DNA from: Sphingomonadales bacterium
Lineage (GTDB): Bacteria > Pseudomonadota > Alphaproteobacteria > Sphingomonadales > Sphingomonadaceae
Direction: 5' to 3'
NCBI GenBank assembly: GCA_017302775.1
Contig: JAFLDC010000039.1
Coordinates: forward strand, 1-11,970
DNA: 11,970 nt
Made by a program: the position numbers and the translations under genes. Below are positions 7,735 through 11,970 of this stretch, piece after piece (the stretch's first letter is position 1; every line of letters begins with the position of its first letter). Below the pieces are notes generated by a model. The model did no database searches. It was not told where the DNA came from and saw only the letters and a program-made list of their open reading frames with translations.

Positions 7735-8688
7735 TTAGCGACGACGAAAAAGATGTAGCGCCGCGCCAACAAGCGCCAAAGCTATCCGCTGAACATGCAA
7801 TAGAATCGAGAACATCAGGAGCTGCTCAGCCGGGACACCGGACGTAGCGAAAAGCTGAAAGAGCAGCGCCTCTTGGACGCCTAAACCGCCGACGGAAATC
7901 GGCAATACCATTGCAAAGTTCAGCAGCCCGAGAAACCCCATCACTGCCAGAAATCCGAGATCGATTCCCATCGCGCGAGCCGAAAGAAACGCGACAGCCG
8001 AAAGCAGGACTGCTGAACAAACCGCCAACAAAACCGATGCCCAAGGCATTCTCCGGCCCTGCGTTCGCTCAAAAATAAAGAAACCCAGCAAACCACCCCC
8101 TGCGATACCAAACGACACCACGCCCCCCGGAAGATAAGCGTGGAGGCTCATCGCCATCGGCGTGGCAACCGAAGGATTGAGACTCAAACCGCACAGGAAC
8201 GCCCAAACGAGTAACCCGATGAGGCGCACGCTGACAAGTACGCGAACCATAGGCCGAGAGTCGCATCCATCGCCCTTCCCCCCAAGATACATGGCAGCCT
8301 CGGCTGCGATGGCCATAGGCAACAGAAATGCCCACGGTCTGCTGGTCACAAACGCACTCGTCCAGAAAAGGAAACCCCTCGCCGTGATACCCTGACGCTG
8401 GGCCTCGGCGCAGTAGCGAGCGCCCTCAATGGCGGAAAGCACCAACGCATAGACAGGCAGACTAATCAGCGCCAACAAGGGCCAATCAAACGACCAAAGA
8501 TTCTGAGATGCCGACTGCGGCAAACCGGACAAAGCCCAAACCAAGACCACGAGGCTTCCAGAAAGTCTGATCAGCCCCAGGAATAACCGCCTCGTGAAAC
8601 CTGACGGATTCGTGGTCTCCCCTGGACTTGCGCGAGTGAATCGCTCGCAAACTTCAGCCCAGAAGCCACGAACGCTCAAACCGCCCAT
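7735..8688 (-). CDS. UPF0104 / lysylphosphatidylglycerol synthase TM-region family membrane protein (flippase-like)
   Basis: This 317-residue polytopic membrane protein has about 7-8 predicted helices. The family signature LPISVGGLGVQEALLFQ (262-278) followed by GVPAEQLL is clear near the C-terminus. LPG_synthase_TM proteins include the flippase half of MprF and many stand-alone proteins beside glycosyltransferases, which are thought to move lipids or lipid-linked sugars across the inner membrane. No cytoplasmic aminoacyl-transferase domain is attached, so this is not a full MprF. The start ATG at 8688 has a strong GGGGGG six to seven bases upstream (about 8692-8697). It is preceded on the same strand, 46 bases away, by the PAP2-like gene and converges on the methyltransferase gene. 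A role in presenting or flipping the lipid product of the + strand operon is possible but unproven. Confidence 0.75.
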   Translation of the reverse strand: MGGLSVRGFWAEVCERFTRASPGETTNPSGFTRRLFLGLIRLSGSLVVLVWALSGLPQSASQNLWSFDWPLLALISLPVYALVLSAIEGARYCAEAQRQGITARGFLFWTSAFVTSRPWAFLLPMAIAAEAAMYLGGKGDGCDSRPMVRVLVSVRLIGLLVWAFLCGLSLNPSVATPMAMSLHAYLPGGVVSFGIAGGGLLGFFIFERTQGRRMPWASVLLAVCSAVLLSAVAFLSARAMGIDLGFLAVMGFLGLLNFAMVLPISVGGLGVQEALLFQLFATSGVPAEQLLMFSILLHVQRIALALVGAALHLFRRR

Positions 8689-8734
8689 TTTGCCCCCCAG
8701 CTCATCGCCCTTTGCAAGGCTTTATCAGACACCG

Positions 8735-9325
8735 TCATGAGCCACTTCCATACCGCTCCGTATCAGGTTGCGATACCCATCGAACAATGAAAAGCACCGC
8801 GCACGCTAGGCAGATTCCACCAATCACGTCAAATAGATAGTGCCAACCGAGAACCAGTACTGCCAGAAACGACGAAAGCCAGAACATCGCAGAGAATTGG
8901 AGCATTAGCCGCGAACTGCGCGAGAAGAAGAGCATGATCGTTTCGTGCGCCATCTGGAGGCTTGGCATTCCCGCTATGAACGCATAGGTTTCGACCGTTT
9001 CGAGCGTGCCTAGACGGGCACCTTCGGTGGATCGGCGCAACAAATCCTGGATAAAAAACGAGTACTCGGTATCAATCCGCAGATGGCTAAAGCCCGTTGG
9101 TGAAAGGACAATAAATCCAACGGCACCGGAGAGAGTATATGAGCCTACATTAAGCAGCGTCAATGTCGAATTTGGACGCGGAAGCCCCTGAAAAGTCATC
9201 CGAATCCCGCCCCGCTCAGTGCCTGTGCTCATCCGCCTGGCCGAACCGGCCGGGTGGAAGAGCCAGGGCCTAGCCACTCGGACTGCATAACCCGAGGCCC
9301 TGTTCGTGATTGTTTTTAAAGACAT
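8735..9325 (-). CDS. Short PAP2-like membrane protein, probably N-terminally truncated and with an altered catalytic motif
   Basis: From ATG 9325 this gives 196 residues with about four hydrophobic segments. The C-terminal half reads like the PAP2_3/AUR1-type phosphatase core: MPSLQMAHETIML, then GWHYLFDVIGG about 36 residues later, retaining the H-x3-D of the third PAP2 motif. Two things are odd. The second motif has PSLQ where PS[GL]H supplies the catalytic histidine (codon CAG; one base from a His codon). The first motif and the N-terminal helices usual in this family are missing, and no continuation is seen upstream in another frame. Start is uncertain: 9325 has GAGG nine bases upstream; ATGs at 9232 and 9199 are alternatives. 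The 9232 ATG lies inside an inverted-repeat arm. It may be a decayed lipid phosphatase or transferase gene, or a non-catalytic membrane protein. It is probably cotranscribed with the UPF0104 gene. Confidence 0.55.
   Translation of the reverse strand: MSLKTITNRASGYAVRVARPWLFHPAGSARRMSTGTERGGIRMTFQGLPRPNSTLTLLNVGSYTLSGAVGFIVLSPTGFSHLRIDTEYSFFIQDLLRRSTEGARLGTLETVETYAFIAGMPSLQMAHETIMLFFSRSSRLMLQFSAMFWLSSFLAVLVLGWHYLFDVIGGICLACAVLFIVRWVSQPDTERYGSGS
9219..9288 (+). repeat. Inverted-repeat arm 1, interrupted by a 28-base insertion
   Basis: This arm pairs as an inverted repeat with 9463-9505. Bases 9219-9234 (GTGCCTGTGCTCATCC) match arm 2 perfectly. Bases 9263-9288 match again with four mismatches (38 of 42 aligned bases overall). 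Between them 9235-9262 is extra sequence holding a small G+C-rich hairpin (6-bp stem at 9237-9242 / 9248-9253, one G-T pair). The arm overlaps the 5' part of the PAP2-like reading frame on the other strand, including the in-frame ATG at 9232. Confidence 0.7.
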
Positions 9326-9434
9326 TTGCGGAAACCTCGACCATCCAAACCTAGTCTGCCAAAGCCTACGCCAACGATTTGGCCAGAGATGTGACCTCAA
9401 TAAAGGCGGGAAAAACCACGATAGTTGTTAACAA

Positions 9435-9462
9435 ATCATATGGTTGATCGACTAGGCGTCAC
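9435..9462 (-). promoter_or_regulatory. Candidate sigma-70 promoter for the PAP2-like / UPF0104 pair
   Basis: Read on the - strand, GTGACG (9462-9457, four of six -35 bases) is followed after 16 bases by TATGAT (9440-9435, five of six -10 bases). Transcription would begin near 9428 and reach the first plausible start codon at 9325 after about 100 bases. A perfect ten-base palindrome TTGTTAACAA at 9425-9434 sits where an operator could act. The -35 box abuts and overlaps by nothing more than the inner edge of inverted-repeat arm 2. The assignment rests on consensus match alone. Confidence 0.3.
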
Positions 9463-9505
9463 ATGCTATCCGAGTGGTGAGGCCCTGGTGGATGAGCACA
9501 GGCAC
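9463..9505 (-). repeat. Inverted-repeat arm 2 (uninterrupted)
   Basis: This is the 43-base partner of 9219-9288, in opposite orientation, separated by a 174-base spacer. On the + strand it contains GTGAGG (9476-9481) nine bases before an ATG at 9492, so it looks like a ribosome binding site plus start codon; the same ATGAGCACAGGCAC string occurs inverted in arm 1. No obvious target-site duplication flanks the pair, and the 287-base unit holds no transposase gene. It could be a MITE-like unit, a duplicated gene 5' end, or the scar of an inversion. Confidence 0.7.
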
Positions 9506-9592
9506 GAGTCCTCCCACGACGGGCGATGACAACTCGTCTTCCTTCGGTCTGGACCCTTGCGCATTGGCACCCGACGTGGTCCCACGATTTCA

Positions 9593-11704
9593 TTAAAATC
9601 CGCTCTCCCGGATCAGTACCGCCAGCGTGCCGGTGGTGGCGATGGCCAGCGGGCTACGGCGTTCGCCGTCAATGACCACCTTGCCGCGCGTTTCACGGGG
9701 CATTGGCAGTGGCCCATCAAGGGCAATACGTACGCGGAAGCGTGGCTCGGCCGGGGTTAGCTCCTCGCTGTGCGGGGCAAGCGCTATCGGCCCGCCGTGG
9801 CGCGTCGTCAGGATCGGGTGGCCGATACGTGAAACGCGGGTGGTGTCGATGCCGATGACCTTGCCGCGTAGCGCGTCGAGGCTATGTTCCGGATAGAAGA
9901 TTGCGGCGGCGCCGTTCTTTAGGCGATCGACGTCGTGCTGCTCGACATACGCATCGACCTGCCATCCTTGCGGATCGACAAGAATGCCCAGCGGCGTGCG
10001 CGTTCCAATCCAGGTGCCAGCCTGTTGCTGGCGGTCGGTGTCGAGCCATTCTCCGGCAAATTCGGCACGCAGGACGAGACGGTCCAGTTCCTCACCGGTC
10101 GAACGGATTTCGGCCAGTTGCTCGTCGAGGCGGCCTGCGGTGGCGCTTGCCTGTTCGATGCCGCGCTCTTGCGCCTGCAGACCGGTGAGCTGCGCATCAA
10201 GTGCGCGCAGGCTGGCCTCGTTGCGGCTGCCGCGCAGGCGGATATCCGGGGCGTCGAGTTCGGCGAGCAGCGCGCCAGCAGCGACCGGGCCGGAATCGGA
10301 AATGCGGCTGATCTGCGCCGGAATCGGGCTGAAAACCAGTTGCTGACGGGTGGCGTGGGCGAGGCCGTAGCCCTTGACCTCGGTCTTCCACGGGATGGCG
10401 ACAAGCAGCAGGCCGAGCAGGACGAGCAGTGCGAAACGCCAGCGGCGGCCGGTGGCGATCTGGGCGCGCCGTTCCCACCAGACCTTGAGTTCACGCCAGA
10501 TCGGCAGCACCACGAACCAGGCGATTTCGACTGCGAACAGGAAAATGCCGAGAATCTTGAAGAAGAACAGGTAGACCGCAACTGCGATGCCGAGAAAGAT
10601 CAGCAGCCGGTAAAGCCAGGTTGCGAAGGCGAAGGCGATCAGCAGGTGACGCTGGCGCGGCGTGAATTTCTCCGACCACGCTTCGTCGAGGCCGAGCAGG
10701 CTGCGGCGCAGCGCCGTGCGCGCCAGTGCCGACGAACGCTCGTGCAAGTTGGGGAAGTCGAGCAGGTCGGAAAGAATGAAATAACCGTCGAAGCGCATGA
10801 AGGGGCTGAGGTTCAGCGCCAACGACAGCCCCCAGCTGGTTGTTGCCAAGTAAAGGAAAGCAGTGTGCAGCAGGCCGGGATCGGTCAGCGCCCAGCCCAG
10901 CGTGGCCAGCCCGGCCAGCGCCAGTTCGGTGAGGATGCCGGCAGACGAGACCGCCAGGCGCTGATGGCGCGATTTGAGCTTCCACGACTCGCCGACATCG
11001 GTGTACAGCATCGGCCACATGACGACGAAGGCAACGCCCATGTGCGCCACGCGCACGCCGAAGCGGGTCGCCGCCAGCGCGTGCCCCAGTTCGTGCAGGG
11101 TCTTGGCGACGACCAGTGCCGAGGCGAAGCCGAGCAGGCCTTCGGGCGAAATCGAATCAACCACCGAGCGTCTGAAGACGTCCCACTGGCGGAATACCAG
11201 CAGCAGGCCGAGGCCGCTGAGCGCGAGCACCACCCACAACATTTCCGGGCGGAACAGGCCGCCGAGATGCGGCGCGAGGCGCCCGAGCAGGCGCTGCGGA
11301 CGAACCAGCGGGATGCGGAAGAACAGGTAGTGGTGCAGCCACCAGCGCCATTGCGTCCATTGCGCACCGGTCGAGCGCGCGGCCAGCCGGTCGGTGGCTT
11401 CCAGGCCGGGGCGCAGCAACTGGTGTTGGCCGAGAAAATCGGCCAGGGCGAGCACCTGTTCCGCTTCCGGTTGCAGCGGGGTTTCTCTGGCAATCTGTTC
11501 GGCGATCTGCGCGGCTGGCGCACCCCAGCGCATCAGGCACTCGAATTCCAGCCAGCCGATACGGTAGAAACGGTTGATGACCGGATCCTCGATCACCCAG
11601 GCCGGCGCACCGTCGGCTTCGGGCGCCGCCTCGGCGAGGCGCAGATCTTCGCGCAATGCCGGCAGCGGCTGCATGGCGGCCGCGTCGATCACAGCCCCGA
11701 CCAT
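9593..11704 (-). CDS. PqqD-like / M50 site-2-type metalloprotease / HlyD-like adaptor fusion membrane protein
   Basis: This 703-residue protein is modular. Residues about 33-105 resemble a PqqD-type winged-helix domain (WVIEDPVINRFYRIG...). Residues about 155-440 are polytopic membrane with the zinc site H204-E-L-G-H208 and the distal LSPFMRFDGYFILSDLL (299-315, D306 the presumed third ligand), followed by FPNL as in M50 family proteins. Residues about 440-703 form a HlyD-like periplasmic arm: a lipoyl/barrel-sandwich half-motif (457-485), a helical hairpin (about 490-550) and the returning barrel strands. This fusion is a recognised but poorly characterised class usually paired with a separate HlyD adaptor, as here. 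It probably acts in export or processing of an unknown substrate. The upstream gene's TGA (11691-11689) lies inside its start region. I report ATG 11704 (14-base overlap); GTG 11693 or ATG 11674 are alternatives. Confidence 0.75.
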   Translation of the reverse strand: MVGAVIDAAAMQPLPALREDLRLAEAAPEADGAPAWVIEDPVINRFYRIGWLEFECLMRWGAPAAQIAEQIARETPLQPEAEQVLALADFLGQHQLLRPGLEATDRLAARSTGAQWTQWRWWLHHYLFFRIPLVRPQRLLGRLAPHLGGLFRPEMLWVVLALSGLGLLLVFRQWDVFRRSVVDSISPEGLLGFASALVVAKTLHELGHALAATRFGVRVAHMGVAFVVMWPMLYTDVGESWKLKSRHQRLAVSSAGILTELALAGLATLGWALTDPGLLHTAFLYLATTSWGLSLALNLSPFMRFDGYFILSDLLDFPNLHERSSALARTALRRSLLGLDEAWSEKFTPRQRHLLIAFAFATWLYRLLIFLGIAVAVYLFFFKILGIFLFAVEIAWFVVLPIWRELKVWWERRAQIATGRRWRFALLVLLGLLLVAIPWKTEVKGYGLAHATRQQLVFSPIPAQISRISDSGPVAAGALLAELDAPDIRLRGSRNEASLRALDAQLTGLQAQERGIEQASATAGRLDEQLAEIRSTGEELDRLVLRAEFAGEWLDTDRQQQAGTWIGTRTPLGILVDPQGWQVDAYVEQHDVDRLKNGAAAIFYPEHSLDALRGKVIGIDTTRVSRIGHPILTTRHGGPIALAPHSEELTPAEPRFRVRIALDGPLPMPRETRGKVVIDGERRSPLAIATTGTLAVLIRESGF

Positions 11705-11970
11705 TCCCGCAGGGCTGCCAACGGACGGCGCAGCAGGTAATAGCCAAGCACGACCCAGTCCCCATAGATTTTGGCGGTACCGCGCAAGCCGAGCCGCGCC
11801 TCCTCGGGGCGCCCGTCGAAGGCGGCGCGCAGGCGATAGGCGGCGATGCCGTCGGGCGTCGTGATTGCCTGATAGCTGGTCTCGGTGATGCGGCCTTCGA
11901 GCGAGCTCAGCGGGTGTGTGCTCAGGTAAAGCTTGACCGGCGCGCCGACGTCGAGCGCAATGGCATCGGC
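11689..11970 (-). CDS. HlyD/RND-type periplasmic adaptor subunit (C-terminal 93 residues, 5' end outside window)
   Basis: An open - strand frame enters from the window edge and ends at TGA (11691-11689). It reads VGAPVKLYLSTHPLSSLEG, RITETSYQAITTPDGIAAYR, and ends LGLRGTAKIYGDWVVLGYYL and a short basic tail. The strand pattern and the GLRGTAKIY-type block with a terminal membrane-proximal segment match the C-terminal barrel of HlyD-family adaptors. It runs directly into the M50/HlyD fusion gene with overlapping ends, so the two are almost certainly one operon and probably one envelope-spanning complex. The N-terminal coiled coil and any membrane anchor are outside the window. Confidence 0.7.
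   Translation of the reverse strand, partial: ADAIALDVGAPVKLYLSTHPLSSLEGRITETSYQAITTPDGIAAYRLRAAFDGRPEEARLGLRGTAKIYGDWVVLGYYLLRRPLAALREWSGL

Noticed and set aside
9219..9505. Complete insertion sequence
   Set aside because: Only 287 bases, no transposase reading frame inside, and no matching direct repeats immediately outside the arms.
9935..11740. 601-codon open frame on the + strand opposite the M50/HlyD gene
   Set aside because: It is rich in Gln, Arg, Glu and Ala with no hydrophobic core or motif, in a very G+C-rich stretch. The opposite strand has a coherent multi-domain protein with HELGH and DGY motifs, so this is a shadow frame.
1..11970. CRISPR arrays, tRNA or rRNA genes
   Set aside because: No regularly spaced direct repeats and no tRNA- or rRNA-like segments were seen in any intergenic region; gaps are short.

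Overview
This window looks like a chromosomal segment of a Gram-negative proteobacterium. A denitrifying betaproteobacterium (Rhodocyclales type) is my best guess, because the left edge carries the 3' end of norD followed by a DNR-like Crp/Fnr regulator and sixA. That placement is inference; no rRNA or other phylogenetic marker is present.

The window has three parts. (1) Positions 1-1573, + strand: norD C-terminus, Crp/Fnr regulator, sixA. (2) Positions about 1719-9325, visibly lower in G+C than the flanks: a tight + strand six-gene run (1719-7733) coding for a GT-C-type integral membrane glycosyltransferase, a YdjC/ChbG/NaxD-family carbohydrate deacetylase, a polyprenyl-phosphate GT2 glycosyltransferase, a SAM methyltransferase, a GT4-like glycosyltransferase and a second SAM methyltransferase. 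It meets, tail to tail, a - strand pair: a UPF0104/LPG-synthase-TM membrane protein and a short PAP2-like membrane protein. (3) Positions 9593-11970, - strand and G+C-rich: a PqqD-like/M50 protease/HlyD fusion protein preceded by the C-terminus of a HlyD-type periplasmic adaptor.

The centre of interest is part 2. GT-C + YdjC deacetylase + polyprenyl-P GT2 is the same trio of activities known from Francisella FlmK/NaxD/FlmF2 and, by analogy, ArnT/ArnD/ArnC. There a sugar is loaded on undecaprenyl phosphate, deacylated on the carrier, and transferred to lipid A in the periplasm. Here the trio is coupled by overlapping start/stop codons to two methyltransferases and a GT4 enzyme, so it plausibly builds a modified amino-sugar decoration of lipid A or another envelope acceptor. 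The acceptor and sugar cannot be read from sequence.

The 9200-9510 region holds an inverted repeat of about 43 bp (one arm broken by a 28-bp insertion). It overlaps the 5' end of the PAP2-like gene, which looks N-terminally shortened and has Gln where the PAP2 motif normally has the catalytic His. It may mark a rearrangement or insertion boundary.
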